Assembly (NCBI RefSeq): GCF_900177745.1
Contig: NZ_FXAR01000003.1
Coordinates: forward strand, 211,143 to 275,142
DNA: 64,000 nt
Reading direction: 5' to 3'
DNA from: Corynebacterium pollutisoli
Lineage (GTDB): Bacteria > Actinomycetota > Actinomycetes > Mycobacteriales > Mycobacteriaceae
Shown here: in pieces, positions 36,754 through 46,168 of the stretch
How positions within the stretch are numbered: position 1 is the stretch's first letter
Layout of the letters: each line of letters begins with the position of its first letter
Translations under genes and position numbers: made by a program
Notes under the pieces: model-generated
Databases searched by the model: none
Told to the model about the DNA's origin: nothing
What the model saw: the letters and a program-made list of their open reading frames with translations, nothing else

Positions 36754-38469
36754 CTACAGTTTCTTCGCAGCGACGACGGGGGCGGGGGCGTCGGTGTCGT
36801 CGTCGGACCAGACGACCGGTTCCTCGTTGCGGGCGCGGTTCATGGCGGCGAAGGCCTCGACGGTTACCCAGATGGCGCAGACGATGATGACGAGGTCGAT
36901 GACCAGCAGCAGCCAGTTCTGGGTGTCCCAGAAGCCGCGGACCTGGACGATCGCGGCCCACAGGGACACGGTCATGACGAACACCAGCGGGATGAGCACC
37001 GGCCACGTCGGGCGGCGCAGGCGGGTGAGGATGACCGTGATGATCGCCAGGGACAGTGCGGCCATGAGCTGGTTCGTCGTGCCGAACAGCGGCCAGATGA
37101 GCATGCCGCCGGAGCCGTCGCCACCCGCGGAGAAGGTCAGGGCCAGGGCCACGGCGATGACGATCGCGGTGGCGGCCAGGGCACCCAGTTTGACGCCCAT
37201 GATCTCACCGATCTCCTGGACGACGAAGCGCTGCAGGCGCACGCCGGTGTCCATGGTCGTGGCGGCGAAGAGGACGGCCATGGTGGCCAGGATGGTGGCG
37301 GACAGGGAGGTCGGGATGCCGAGGCCCTCGTTGATGAGGGCACCACCACCGGCGACGAAGGCATTGACGCCGCCGTCGTTGAAGGCCTGGTAGATCTCCT
37401 CCCAGTCGGCGAGGGTGCGGAAACCGGCGGTGGTGGCGATGATGGTGCCCAGAGCCAGCAGGCCCTCACCGACGGCGCCGAAGTAGCCCACGAAGCGGGC
37501 GTCGGTCTCCTTGTCCAGCTGCTTGGAGGAGGTGCCGGAGGCGACGATGCCGTGGAAGCCGGAGATCGCACCGCAGGCGATGGTGACGAACAGCAGCGGC
37601 CAGATCGACGGGGTGCCCTCCGGGACGTTGGTGTTGATCGCCGGTGCGACGATGGTCGGGGCGGTGAGCAGGAACGACAGGTAGAGGATGCCGAGGCCGA
37701 CGAAGAGCTGCAGGCCGTTGATGTAGTCACGCGGCTGGAGCAGGACCCACACCGGCAGGAGGGAGGCGATGCCGCCGTAGATGAACAGCAGGATGATCCA
37801 CACGGCGTTGGGGGCCAGGCCGAAGGTGGACTCCGGCAGGGTGATCGGGAACATGTCGCCGATGATCATGAGCGCGTAGAGGACGACGACGCCGACCACG
37901 GAGACGAGCGGCAGGTTCCACTTGAAGCGGTAGATGGCCTGGCCGATGAGCAGGGCCACGATGATCGCACCCCACGTCGGGATGACGGCGGTCGGGGTGG
38001 ACACCAGCAGGTTGGAGATGACCACCGCGAACGCCGCGACGACCATGAGCAGCAGCAGGAAGATGACCACGAGGAACAGGTTGCGGCCCCGGTTGCCGAT
38101 GTAGCGGCCGGACAGCGTGCCGATCGACTGGCCCTTGTGGCGCTGGGAGGCCCACAGGGCGCCGAAGTCGTGCATGCCGGCGATGAAGACGGTGCCGATG
38201 GTCACCCACAGGAAGGCCGGGAACCAGCCCCAGATGACGGCGACGGCCGGGCCGACGATGGGGGCGGCACCCGCGACGGAGGTGAAGTGGTGGCCCCACA
38301 GGACGTACTTGTTGGTGGGAACGTAGTCGACGCCGTCGGTCATGGTGTGCGCGGGCGTCTTGTACGCATCGGAGAGCTGGTAGACCCTGTTCCCCAGGAA
38401 GCGGGAGTACAGGAGATAGCCTCCGATCATCATGCCGACGCCGATGACGGCCAGGATCAGTGAGTTCAT
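36754..38469 (-). CDS. cstA: CstA-family carbon starvation / pyruvate transporter
   Basis: 571 residues, more than a dozen membrane helices throughout. CstA and BtsT family proteins import pyruvate and are induced by carbon limitation. Signatures include GHHFTSVAGAAPIVGPA at about 60-76 and TTMDTGVRLQRF at about 430. Start ATG at 38469 has AAGGGAAG upstream; the frame's longer N-terminal ORF lacks family similarity. Co-transcribed with the Cys-Cys protein and the ArsA-like ATPase. A GlxR-like (cAMP receptor) site lies 90 nt upstream, consistent with carbon-source control. Confidence 0.92.
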   Translation of the reverse strand: MNSLILAVIGVGMMIGGYLLYSRFLGNRVYQLSDAYKTPAHTMTDGVDYVPTNKYVLWGHHFTSVAGAAPIVGPAVAVIWGWFPAFLWVTIGTVFIAGMHDFGALWASQRHKGQSIGTLSGRYIGNRGRNLFLVVIFLLLLMVVAAFAVVISNLLVSTPTAVIPTWGAIIVALLIGQAIYRFKWNLPLVSVVGVVVLYALMIIGDMFPITLPESTFGLAPNAVWIILLFIYGGIASLLPVWVLLQPRDYINGLQLFVGLGILYLSFLLTAPTIVAPAINTNVPEGTPSIWPLLFVTIACGAISGFHGIVASGTSSKQLDKETDARFVGYFGAVGEGLLALGTIIATTAGFRTLADWEEIYQAFNDGGVNAFVAGGGALINEGLGIPTSLSATILATMAVLFAATTMDTGVRLQRFVVQEIGEIMGVKLGALAATAIVIAVALALTFSAGGDGSGGMLIWPLFGTTNQLMAALSLAIITVILTRLRRPTWPVLIPLVFVMTVSLWAAIVQVRGFWDTQNWLLLVIDLVIIVCAIWVTVEAFAAMNRARNEEPVVWSDDDTDAPAPVVAAKKL

Positions 38470-38558
38470 GGAACTTCCCTTAAGGGGTCTCAGGGCGGCT
38501 TTGGGGGTGTCCCGGGGCCGCCGGTCATCATTGTTCGGAAAATAGATTCTCATATGGC

Positions 38559-38574
38559 TGTGGTGAAGGTCACT
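38559..38574 (-). promoter_or_regulatory. GlxR (CRP-like) site upstream of cstA
   Basis: TGTGGTGAAGGTCACT matches the C. glutamicum GlxR consensus TGTGANNTANNTCACA in both TGTG and TCAC half-sites with the right spacing, missing two or three less conserved positions. Its location upstream of the probable promoter would suit activation. Confidence 0.5.
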
Positions 38575-38660
38575 GGAAGGGTGGTCCGGTGGTCCGGGAT
38601 CGGATGCCCATTCCTGCGTTTTTGCTGCATAAACGCGGTGTTGTCAGACCAAAGGGGCGG

Positions 38661-38690
38661 ACATGAAAACACCCCCGGGGGTGCCGGGGG
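38661..38690 (-). terminator. terminator after phoX
   Basis: On the minus strand CACCCCCGGGGGTG is a perfect palindrome within a longer GC stem and runs into GTTTTC. It lies about 30 nt after the phoX stop. Confidence 0.6.
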
Positions 38691-38715
38691 CGGGAACTTT
38701 CAGGCTGGTGCGTCG

Positions 38716-40809
38716 TTAAGCCTTCTCGACGCCGATCTCGCCGCCGTCCTGCTTCCACACGACCGCGGTCGCCGGGCGCGGGACAGCGGAACCGCCGTCC
38801 GGCCAGTGCGAGGACGGGGACTCGACGGTCGCCTCGTCCGTCTCGCCCGGGTGCTGGACGTTGACCAGGACACGCTGCTTGTCGACGATCGGGCCGCAGG
38901 TCTCGGCCGCGTAGGGAACCGTGAGGAAGCACTTGAGCTCACCGCGGTTCTCTCCCTCGACGGCTAGGGCGTACAGTCCGTCGTTGGAGCCCAGGGCGTT
39001 GCCGTCGGTGGAGATCCACAGGTTGCCGTGCTCGTCGAAGGCGAGGTTGTCCGGGCAGGAGATCGGCGAGACCTTCTCCTTGTCGAAGCCGCCGAAGTAG
39101 GTGTACGCCTCCTCCGGGTCACCGCAGACGAGGATGAGGTTCCAGGTGAAGGCCTCACCGGCGTGGTCGTCGTCGATCTCCATGACGAGGCCGTTCTTGT
39201 TCTCCTTGACCGGGGCGTGCTCCATGACGTCCTCCTTCGACTTCTCGGCGGCGCCACGGTACTTGTTGTTGGTCAGGGCCATGTAGACCTTGCCGGTGAC
39301 CGGGGAGGCCTCGACGTCCTCCGGGCGGTCCATCTTGGTCGCGCCCACGGCGTCGGCGGCCTCACGGGTGAAGATGGCGACCTCCTCGGCGGTGAAGCCG
39401 TCGACGTGGGACTCGGCGTTGCCGTCCTCGTCCACGGTGAGCAGCTTCTCCCAGCGGCCCTCGCCGTCGAAGGCGCCGTCCTTCGGCAGCTCGCCGGACC
39501 CGTCGATCTCGGACTGCGGGGAGTTGCCCTCCATGACGGCAACGTAAAGGGTGCCGTGGTCCATGAGGGTCATGTTGTGCGCGAGGTTGCCCTCCTCCAC
39601 CTGGCGGGAGGAGACGAACTTGTAGAGGTATTCGAAGCGGGCGTCGTCACCGGAGTAGCAGACGACGGTGCCGTCGTCGGTGATGTGGATGTTGCCGGCC
39701 TCGTGCTTGAAACGCCCCAGGGCGGTGTGCTTGATCGGGGTGGACTCCGGGTCCATCGGGTCGATCTCGATGACGTAGCCGAAGCGGTTGACCTCGTTGG
39801 GCTCTTTGGCGACGTCGAAGCGGTCGTCGAAAAGCTCCCACTTGCGCTCGGAACCCTCCTCCGGGATACCGAGGCGGTCGAGGGAGGCCTTGGTGCGCTC
39901 GTCCTCGACGGAGGCGGAGTTGGCGAAGTACTGGTCGAAGTTCTCCTCGCCGGAGAGGATGGTGCCCCACGGGGTGACTCCGCCGGCGCAGTTGTTGAGG
40001 GTGCCCAGGACGGTCACGCCCTCCGGGTCGGCGGAGGTCTTGACGTAGTCGGAGCCGGCGACCGGGCCGACGAGCTTCATCGGGGTGGTGGCGGTGATGC
40101 GGCGGTTGAGCGGGCCGAACTCGCGCTTGAGCTCGCCGGTGTCGCCGACCTTGGAGACCTCGAGGACGGTGAGGCCGTGGTTGGCCCAACCGATCTTGAC
40201 CTGCTCCTCGGTCGGGTTGTCGGCGTCATAGCCCGGGTGCATGTGTGGCTCGGTGGTGTACTCGTGGGAGCAGACGTAGACGAGGCGGTTGTCGTTGGTC
40301 GGGTGGGGGAGCAGGCCCGCGAAGTCGTTGTTGAAGCCGAACTGCTGCTCGGCGGCCGCGGCGGTCTGGTTGTCGACGTCGAACTCCGGTGCGCCCTCGA
40401 TGACCGGGTCGCCCCAGGCGATGAGGACGGACTGGGCGTAGCCGGCGGGGACGACGAGCTCGTCCTTCTCGTTCGGCTCGACCATCTCGAACTGCAGGCC
40501 CTTGCCGGAGGTGTGCTCGGAGCTGGAGTCGGATGCGGAGGAGGAGGCGCCCGCGGCGGTGGTGGAGGACGAGGCGGCCTCGTTGGCCGGGGAGCAGGCC
40601 GCGAGGGCGGCGCCGCCACCGACGGTCAGCACGGTGAGGCCACCGGCCTTGAGTGCGGTGCGGCGGGACATGAGGTCACCGAAGTAGGGGTTGTCGGACT
40701 TGTTGTCGCACTCGCCGAAGCAGGCGTTGCCGCACTTGTAGGTGCAGGTGATGGAGCTGCGCGAGGAGGTGAACTTGCTGCTGAAAAGGTTCAGGCCCTT
40801 GAGGGACAT
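38716..40809 (-). CDS. phoX: PhoX-family alkaline phosphatase, Tat lipoprotein
   Basis: 697 residues. A cytosolic N-terminal extension carries four Cys spaced every four residues (22, 26, 30, 34), then a twin-arginine signal SRRTALKAGG (48-57) and a lipobox LAAC ending at Cys72, so it should be folded inside, exported by Tat and lipid-anchored. The beta-propeller enzyme body has TPWGTILSGEENF and AFDEHGNLWIS, as in PhoX enzymes that use calcium and iron to hydrolyse phosphate monoesters. The Cys extension is, to my knowledge, usual in actinobacterial members. It diverges from hmp; a second phosphatase gene, broken, lies just beyond that. Confidence 0.92.
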   Translation of the reverse strand: MSLKGLNLFSSKFTSSRSSITCTYKCGNACFGECDNKSDNPYFGDLMSRRTALKAGGLTVLTVGGGAALAACSPANEAASSSTTAAGASSSASDSSSEHTSGKGLQFEMVEPNEKDELVVPAGYAQSVLIAWGDPVIEGAPEFDVDNQTAAAAEQQFGFNNDFAGLLPHPTNDNRLVYVCSHEYTTEPHMHPGYDADNPTEEQVKIGWANHGLTVLEVSKVGDTGELKREFGPLNRRITATTPMKLVGPVAGSDYVKTSADPEGVTVLGTLNNCAGGVTPWGTILSGEENFDQYFANSASVEDERTKASLDRLGIPEEGSERKWELFDDRFDVAKEPNEVNRFGYVIEIDPMDPESTPIKHTALGRFKHEAGNIHITDDGTVVCYSGDDARFEYLYKFVSSRQVEEGNLAHNMTLMDHGTLYVAVMEGNSPQSEIDGSGELPKDGAFDGEGRWEKLLTVDEDGNAESHVDGFTAEEVAIFTREAADAVGATKMDRPEDVEASPVTGKVYMALTNNKYRGAAEKSKEDVMEHAPVKENKNGLVMEIDDDHAGEAFTWNLILVCGDPEEAYTYFGGFDKEKVSPISCPDNLAFDEHGNLWISTDGNALGSNDGLYALAVEGENRGELKCFLTVPYAAETCGPIVDKQRVLVNVQHPGETDEATVESPSSHWPDGGSAVPRPATAVVWKQDGGEIGVEKA

Positions 40810-41020
40810 GACGACTCCCGATGACTCTAGAGAGATTGATATGACCTCGGAAAATATAGGGAGCTCGGATGTCTGTTCGGCAATAGTGGGATGAATTGTC
40901 GTTGAATTTCCAGTGAAGTGTGTGGCGCGAATCTCAGGCGTTCGGCTATTAACTACGGAAAAAACCGTTTAATATCGGTCGGCAGGACAGAGATCCCGAC
41001 CCCTCACCCAAGGAGCCCTC

Positions 41021-42196
41021 TTGTACACCACCGCCGTCCCCACCGCCCGCGACCGCAAGCTCACCCCGGAGCACGAGGAGATCGTCAAGGCGACGCTGCC
41101 GGCCGTCGGCGCCAACATCGCCACCATCGCGCAGACCTTCTACCGCACGATGTTCGGCAACCACCCCGAGCTGCTGGCCAACACCTTCAACCGCGGCAAC
41201 CAGAAGTCCGGCGAGCAGCAGAAGGCCCTGGCTGCCTCCGTGGCCACGTTCGCCACCATGCTCGTCGACCCCAACGCCCCCGACCCGGTCGACCTGCTCG
41301 CCCGCATCGGCCATAAGCACGTCTCCCTCGGCATCACCGAGGACCAGTACCAGATCGTCTACGAGAACCTCTTCTCCGCGATCGCCGAGGTCCTCGGCAC
41401 GGACGTCGTCACCGAGGAGGTCGCCGCCGCCTGGTCCGAGGTCTACTGGATCATGGCCGACGTCCTCATCACCTACGAGAAGGAGCTCTACGCCTCCGAC
41501 GGCGTCGACAACGGTGACGTCTTCCGCGAGGTGACCGTCGTCGACAAGCAGGAACTGACCGACACCGTCACCACCTACACCCTGGAGGGCGACCTCACCG
41601 AGGCCCGCCCCGGCCAGTACACCTCCATCGGCGTCGTGCTCGCCGACGGTGCCCGCCAGCTCCGCCAGTACTCCATCATCGGCCAGGAGCCGGGCCGCTA
41701 CACCATCGCCGTCGAGACCGAGGGCGAGGTGTCCACCCACCTCCGCGAGAAGGTGCAGGTCGGCGACACCATCCAGGCCACCCTCGCCGCCGGCGACCTC
41801 GTGCTCGTCGACGACGACACCCCCGTCGTTCTCGTCTCCTCCCGCATCGGCTCCACCCCGATGGTCGGCATGCTCTCCCACCTCGCCGCCACCGGCTCCG
41901 GCCGCCGCGCCACCTACCTCCACGCCGACGACTCCGAGGCCGCCCACGCCCAGCTCGGCCAGACCACCGCCCTGCTCGAGCGCCTGCCCGAGGTCACCGT
42001 CGCCCACAGCTACCGCTCCAACGGAGAGCTTGTCGACGTCGCCTCCCACGACATCGCCGGCTCAGACGTCTACCTCTGCGGCGGCACCGAGTTCCTCCAG
42101 GCCATCCGCCGCGACCTCGCCGCCCTGCCGTCCGAAAAGTCCCCGAAGTCCGTCCACTACGAGCTGTTCTCCCCGAACGACTGGTTGCTCGGGTAG
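41021..42196 (+). CDS. hmp: flavohaemoprotein (NO dioxygenase)
   Basis: 391 residues. Globin domain at 1-140 with the proximal haem His in GHKHVSLGI (about 106-114); FAD-binding RQYSIIG near 212, and the NAD-binding C-terminal domain (GSTPMVGML). It converts nitric oxide and oxygen to nitrate. TTG start with AAGGAG 8 nt upstream. The divergent gap to phoX (211 nt) has an AT-rich core with GTTTAATATCGG that could be its -10 region. Confidence 0.92.
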   Translation: MYTTAVPTARDRKLTPEHEEIVKATLPAVGANIATIAQTFYRTMFGNHPELLANTFNRGNQKSGEQQKALAASVATFATMLVDPNAPDPVDLLARIGHKHVSLGITEDQYQIVYENLFSAIAEVLGTDVVTEEVAAAWSEVYWIMADVLITYEKELYASDGVDNGDVFREVTVVDKQELTDTVTTYTLEGDLTEARPGQYTSIGVVLADGARQLRQYSIIGQEPGRYTIAVETEGEVSTHLREKVQVGDTIQATLAAGDLVLVDDDTPVVLVSSRIGSTPMVGMLSHLAATGSGRRATYLHADDSEAAHAQLGQTTALLERLPEVTVAHSYRSNGELVDVASHDIAGSDVYLCGGTEFLQAIRRDLAALPSEKSPKSVHYELFSPNDWLLG

Positions 42197-42384
42197 GGCG
42201 CTTCACCTCAGTGTCATGTGCGGGACTGGCGATATTAATCCCGTAGTCAGTTCCGTTTAACAACGCGCACGTGCCTTCACGGTGTGGCCGTACCTCGGGA
42301 TGAGGATCCCGATCGGCCCGGTTTCTGCGAGCCTCGAGCTCGCATTTTCCATGTCGTCCTTCGAACACTGATCTAAGGAGGCAC

Positions 42385-42714
42385 ATGTCCGCGTTCCGTC
42401 GTATTCCCCGTACAGTTCTCGCCACCGCCGCAGGTGCGGCCCTCGCAGTCGGCCTCGTCGCCCCGGCCGCCGCCTTCCCGGGTTCCTCCGCCCTCGGCTC
42501 CAGCTCCACCGACATCTCCAGCCAGATCATCGGTGCCGGAGAGCCGAACAACATCATCTACATGATCGGTGACGGCGTGGGCTACAACCACGTCGCCGCC
42601 GCCAACCTGTACGACTCCGGCCAGACCCGTTACCAGGTCGAGGGCGAGGTCGGCTCTTCATCGACAAGGTCACCGTCGCCGAGCTCACCCTCGACAAGTG
42701 GTGGGCCCGCGGCT
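42385..42714 (+). pseudogene. truncated PhoA-type alkaline phosphatase gene
   Basis: SD TAAGGAGG precedes an ATG and a proper Sec signal peptide (RTVLATAAGAALAVGLVAPAAA), then the N-terminus of an alkaline phosphatase including the metal-site motif IYMIGDGVGYNH (about 53-64). After GEVG (42654) the similarity stops abruptly: the frame turns into Ser/Pro-rich noise, while another frame gives a clean C-terminal end (LFIDKVTVAELTLDKWWARG) stopping at 42714. This looks like a large internal deletion joining the start of one gene to the end of the same or another gene. The metal ligands and catalytic Ser are lost, so it cannot work as an enzyme. Confidence 0.72.
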
Positions 42715-42727
42715 AACACCCGCCGCT

Positions 42728-42807
42728 GTCCATCTGGACCTGACGTTAATCGCCCAGATCCGGCTCTTCCTGGGATTTTGCGGATCCAGTGTCAGGTTCA
42801 AATGGAC
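42728..42807. repeat. nested inverted-repeat element, possible IS remnant
   Basis: GTCCATCTGGACCTGAC (42728-42744) pairs with GTCAGGTTCAAATGGAC (42791-42807) at 15 of 17 positions; within it GATCCG pairs with CGGATC. The inside contains GGCTCTTCCTGGGATTTTGC, which resembles the GGCTCTTC ends of ISL3-family insertion sequences; another GGCTCTTC lies exactly 110 nt upstream at the phosphatase deletion junction (42652-42659). No transposase remains. Confidence 0.5.
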
Positions 42808-42813
42808 GGCCCC

Positions 42814-43317
42814 CTAGGTGAGGTGCACGATCGCACCGACCACGAAGGCGAAGGTGGCCAGCGAGGCGCAGGCGCACTCGAGCAGCATGCCGAATCCCAT
42901 GGACTTCATGGCCTCGACGGACGATCGCCACGCAGCGGACAGATCCCTCCGGCGGGCGTACTCGGCGAGCAACAGGCCGAGCGCGAAACCAAGGAACAGC
43001 CCCACCACCGGCACGATGAACATGCCGACCACACCGACGATGACGCCGATGATCATCGGGCCCCGCGGGATCTGCTCCCGGCGCATTTTCCGGCCGGTGA
43101 GGATGGCGGAGGCGCTCATGCCCACCACGGCCAGTGCGATGCCGATCAGACCGGCGGTCCACGACGCCGTCGACCCCAGCACCCACGCCCACACGAGCAG
43201 GGTGCCGATGGTCAGCAGGGAACCCGGCAGAATCGGGAAGATCGTTCCCATTACGCCCACGATCAGCAGGAGCGCGGCCGCGCCGGTGGTGACGGCTTCG
43301 AGAGTGGTGGTGTCCAT
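42814..43317 (-). CDS. DUF456 membrane protein
   Basis: 167 residues with four to five hydrophobic helices, including the Gly-rich pair typical of DUF456 (GIFPILPGSLL-like segment near 25-37 and GLFLGFALGLLLAEY near 105-119). Function unknown. On the minus strand, 9 nt after the ribbon-helix-helix gene and probably part of its transcript. TAACCT lies 6 nt before the ATG, so it may also be transcribed leaderless on its own. Confidence 0.8.
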   Translation of the reverse strand: MDTTTLEAVTTGAAALLLIVGVMGTIFPILPGSLLTIGTLLVWAWVLGSTASWTAGLIGIALAVVGMSASAILTGRKMRREQIPRGPMIIGVIVGVVGMFIVPVVGLFLGFALGLLLAEYARRRDLSAAWRSSVEAMKSMGFGMLLECACASLATFAFVVGAIVHLT

Positions 43318-43326
43318 GCCCCGAGG

Positions 43327-43521
43327 TTAATCCTCTTTCGGGGGCCGACCGCGGCGGGGCAGGTCGCCGACGTTGCGGGGGAGGCGCCCGGCACGTCGGA
43401 GGGAATCGCGCAGCATGACCTCGATCTGGGCGTTCACGCTGCGGGCCTCATCGCCCGCCCACCGGGCGATGGCCTCGTGCACCGCCGGGTCGATGCGCAG
43501 GGGGATGTTCTTGCGGGCCAT
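43327..43521 (-). CDS. Arc/CopG-type ribbon-helix-helix protein
   Basis: 64 residues. The N-terminal strand KNIPLRIDP followed by helices [12 protein letters not shown] and [17 protein letters not shown] is the ribbon-helix-helix DNA-binding fold; the tail is basic (PRRGRPPK). Its ATG directly follows the SPFH stop (TAGATG), so it is translationally tied to that gene. RHH proteins bind palindromes as paired dimers; the twin TCTGATATCAGA sites ahead of the SPFH gene are obvious candidates. No toxin gene is adjacent, so I do not call it an antitoxin. Confidence 0.82.
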   Translation of the reverse strand: MARKNIPLRIDPAVHEAIARWAGDEARSVNAQIEVMLRDSLRRAGRLPRNVGDLPRRGRPPKED

Positions 43522-44484
43522 CTAGGTGTACAGGCTACCCGTGTTGATCATCGGCTGGGCGTTGGTGTCGGAGCACAGGACGACCAGCAGGTTGGACACC
43601 ATCGCGGCGCGGCGCTCGGGGTCGAGATCGACGATCTGCTTCTTCTCCAGCTCGTCGAGGGCGGACTCGACCATGGAGACGGCACCGTCGACGATGGTCT
43701 CGCGGGCGTCGACGATGGCACCCGCCTGCTGGCGCTGCAGCATCGCCTGGGCGATCTCGGGGGCGTAGGACAGGGCGGAGATGCGGGCCTCGAGGATCTC
43801 CAGGCCGGCGATGCGGACGCGGGCGGCGACCTCGTCGGCGAGTTCGCGGGAGACCAGGTCGGTGGAGCCGGAGAGGGAGGGCAGGTGGGCGGTGCCGCCG
43901 TCGTAGGGGTGGCTGGTGGCCACGTGGCGCAGGGCGGACTCGGACTGGGAGTGGATGAACTCCTCGACGTCCTCGACGGAGAAGGTGGCCTTGGCGGTGT
44001 CGGCGACCTGCCAGACGATGATGGCGCCGATCATGATCGGGTTGCCGTTGAGGTCGTTGACCTTGATCTGGTTGGTCTCGAAGTTGCGCACGCGCACGCT
44101 CACTTTCCTCGAGGTGGCCAGCGGCGGCACGAGGGACAGGCCGGTGTGGTGGTTGGTGCCCAGGTAGCGGCCGAAGAACTGCACGACGTGGGTGTGGCCG
44201 GGTGAGATGACCCGGATCATCGGCAGGAGGATGACGGCGACGAGGATGGCCAGGATGCCGAGGATGATGAACGGCACACCCGTCTCGCCGGAGTCGGCGC
44301 GGACGCCGCCCCAGATGGTCAGTGCGGTGCCTCCGACCAGGAGGGTCAGCGCTGCGACGAGGACGAGGGCGGCCAGTCCGGTGCTGCCGGACCAGGCGGG
44401 GCGTTCGGTGATCTCCACCTTGCCGCCGTCGTGTCCGACGGGGCGGTCGGCGACCTCGGCCTCGGGGACGTGCGGGGTGCTCAT
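43522..44484 (-). CDS. SPFH/band-7 domain membrane protein
   Basis: 320 residues. Two N-terminal membrane helices (about 35-60 and 68-90) precede an SPFH domain (VISPGHTHVVQFFGRYLGT onward to about 270) and a helical tail with QQAGAIVDARETIVDGA. Such proteins, like slipins and flotillin relatives, oligomerise in membrane microdomains. SD AAGGAG before the ATG. It is the first gene of an operon with the RHH and DUF456 genes, controlled by twin palindromes 24-60 nt upstream. Divergent from lysS. Specific role unknown. Confidence 0.87.
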   Translation of the reverse strand: MSTPHVPEAEVADRPVGHDGGKVEITERPAWSGSTGLAALVLVAALTLLVGGTALTIWGGVRADSGETGVPFIILGILAILVAVILLPMIRVISPGHTHVVQFFGRYLGTNHHTGLSLVPPLATSRKVSVRVRNFETNQIKVNDLNGNPIMIGAIIVWQVADTAKATFSVEDVEEFIHSQSESALRHVATSHPYDGGTAHLPSLSGSTDLVSRELADEVAARVRIAGLEILEARISALSYAPEIAQAMLQRQQAGAIVDARETIVDGAVSMVESALDELEKKQIVDLDPERRAAMVSNLLVVLCSDTNAQPMINTGSLYT

Positions 44485-44507
44485 GATGACTCCTTCCGGG
44501 GTGACGT

Positions 44508-44544
44508 AATCTGATATCAGAATAAAGGAATCTGATATCAGATT
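44508..44544. promoter_or_regulatory. twin palindromic operators of the SPFH operon
   Basis: AATCTGATATCAGAAT (44508-44523; 12-bp perfect core TCTGATATCAGA) and AATCTGATATCAGATT (44529-44544; perfect 16-bp palindrome). Centres are 21 bp apart, two helical turns, so two dimers would sit on one DNA face. They overlap the probable SPFH promoter and lie 56 nt from the lysS start. Confidence 0.85.
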
Positions 44545-44599
44545 ACAAGGGTCGCCACGATTCAACCGCCACCCTGCCCATCGACTACCCTTGGAAGCC

Positions 44600-46168
44600 G
44601 TGACCGAGCAGAAGAATCCCCAGGACCTCCCCGAACAGCTGCGCATCCGTCGTGAGAAGCGTCAGAAGCTCATCGACGCCGGCGTGGAGCCCTACCCCGT
44701 CGCCGTCGACCGCACCGTCTCGCTGCGTGATCTGCGGGCGAAGTTCGAGGTGGTGGGGGAGGACGCGGACGTCGATAAGCGGGACGGCGTGACCTACCTC
44801 GCCCCGGGCGAGGAGACCGACGTCGAGGTGGCCGTCGCCGGCCGCCTCATCTTCATGCGCAACACCGGCAAGCTGTGCTTCGCCACGCTGCAGGACGGCG
44901 ACGGCACGCACCTGCAGGCGATGCTGTCGCTGGCCGAGGTGGGCCAGGAGGCGCTGGATTCCTGGAAGGCCGACGTCGATCTCGGCGACTTCGTGTCCGT
45001 GCGGGGCCGGGTCATTGCTTCCCGACGCGGCGAGCTGTCCATCATGGCCTCCTCCTGGCAGATGGCCGCGAAGGCGCTGCGCCCGCTGCCCGTCGCGTTC
45101 GCCGACATGTCCGAGGACACCCGCGTGCGCCACCGCTACACGGACCTCATCATGCGTGAGCAGGCCCGCACCAACGCCATGACCCGCATCAAGGTGATGC
45201 GCGCGCTGCGTAACCACCTCGAGGGGGAGGGCTTCGTCGAGGTCGAGACCCCCATGCTGCAGACCCTCCACGGCGGCGCCGCGGCGCGCCCCTTCGAGAC
45301 GCGGTCCAACGCCCTCGACATCGACCTCTACCTGCGCATCGCGCCGGAGCTGTACCTCAAGCGCTGCGTGGTCGGCGGCATCGACAAGGTCTTCGAGGTC
45401 AACCGCAACTTCCGCAACGAGGGCGTCGACTCCTCCCACTCCCCGGAGTTCGCCATGCTGGAGACCTACCAGGCGTGGGGCGACTACAACACCGGCATGC
45501 GCACCATCCGTGAACTCATCCAGGCCGTGGCCATGGACGTGTTCGGCACGCACGTGGTCACGCTCGCCGACGGCACCGACTACGACCTCGGCGGTGAATG
45601 GCCGGAGATCGAGATGTATCCCTCGCTCAACGAGGCGCTCCAGCGCAAGTACCCCGGCCAGCCGGAGGTCACCATCGACTCCACCGTGGAGGAGCTCAAG
45701 GCCATCGCCGACGCCATCGGCCTCGACGTGCCCGTCAAGGGCGGCTGGGGCCACGGCAAGCTGGTCGAGGAGATCTGGGAGCTGCTGTGTGAGGACCAGC
45801 TGGACGGTCCCATCTTCGTCAAGGACTTCCCGGTCGAGACCTCCCCGCTCACCCGCCAGCACCGCTCCAAGCCCGGTGTCACCGAGAAGTGGGACCTCTA
45901 TGTCCGTGGCTTCGAGCTGGCCACGGGCTACTCCGAGCTCGTCGACCCGGTCATCCAGCGCGAGCGCTTCGAGGATCAGGCCCGCCTGGCCGCCGGCGGT
46001 GACGACGAGGCCATGGTCCTCGACGAGGACTTCCTCGCCGCCATGGAGCAGGGCATGCCGCCGACCTCCGGCATCGGCATGGGCGTCGACCGCCTCCTCA
46101 TGGCCCTGACCGGCCTGGGCATCCGCGAGACCGTCCTCTTCCCGATGGTCAAGCCGGAACAGAAGTAG
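44600..46168 (+). CDS. lysS: lysyl-tRNA synthetase, class II
   Basis: 522 residues. An OB-fold anticodon-binding domain (about 60-170) precedes the class II core with motif 2 [11 protein letters not shown] and motif 3 [11 protein letters not shown]. The GTG at 44600 fits the family N-terminus ([13 protein letters not shown]) and has TACCCT 8 nt upstream; a TTG at 44591 is the alternative. Lies in the conserved stretch between panC and clpC, but the mycobacterial lsr2 gene usually following it is not here. Confidence 0.95.
   Translation: MTEQKNPQDLPEQLRIRREKRQKLIDAGVEPYPVAVDRTVSLRDLRAKFEVVGEDADVDKRDGVTYLAPGEETDVEVAVAGRLIFMRNTGKLCFATLQDGDGTHLQAMLSLAEVGQEALDSWKADVDLGDFVSVRGRVIASRRGELSIMASSWQMAAKALRPLPVAFADMSEDTRVRHRYTDLIMREQARTNAMTRIKVMRALRNHLEGEGFVEVETPMLQTLHGGAAARPFETRSNALDIDLYLRIAPELYLKRCVVGGIDKVFEVNRNFRNEGVDSSHSPEFAMLETYQAWGDYNTGMRTIRELIQAVAMDVFGTHVVTLADGTDYDLGGEWPEIEMYPSLNEALQRKYPGQPEVTIDSTVEELKAIADAIGLDVPVKGGWGHGKLVEEIWELLCEDQLDGPIFVKDFPVETSPLTRQHRSKPGVTEKWDLYVRGFELATGYSELVDPVIQRERFEDQARLAAGGDDEAMVLDEDFLAAMEQGMPPTSGIGMGVDRLLMALTGLGIRETVLFPMVKPEQK

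Noticed and set aside
43327..43521. RHH protein as an antitoxin
   Set aside because: No neighbouring small toxin-like gene; neighbours are SPFH and DUF456 membrane proteins.
42654..44205. Continuation of the broken phosphatase frame to 44205
   Set aside because: After residue 90 it is Ser/Pro/Gly/Asp-rich sequence antisense to the DUF456, RHH and SPFH genes.
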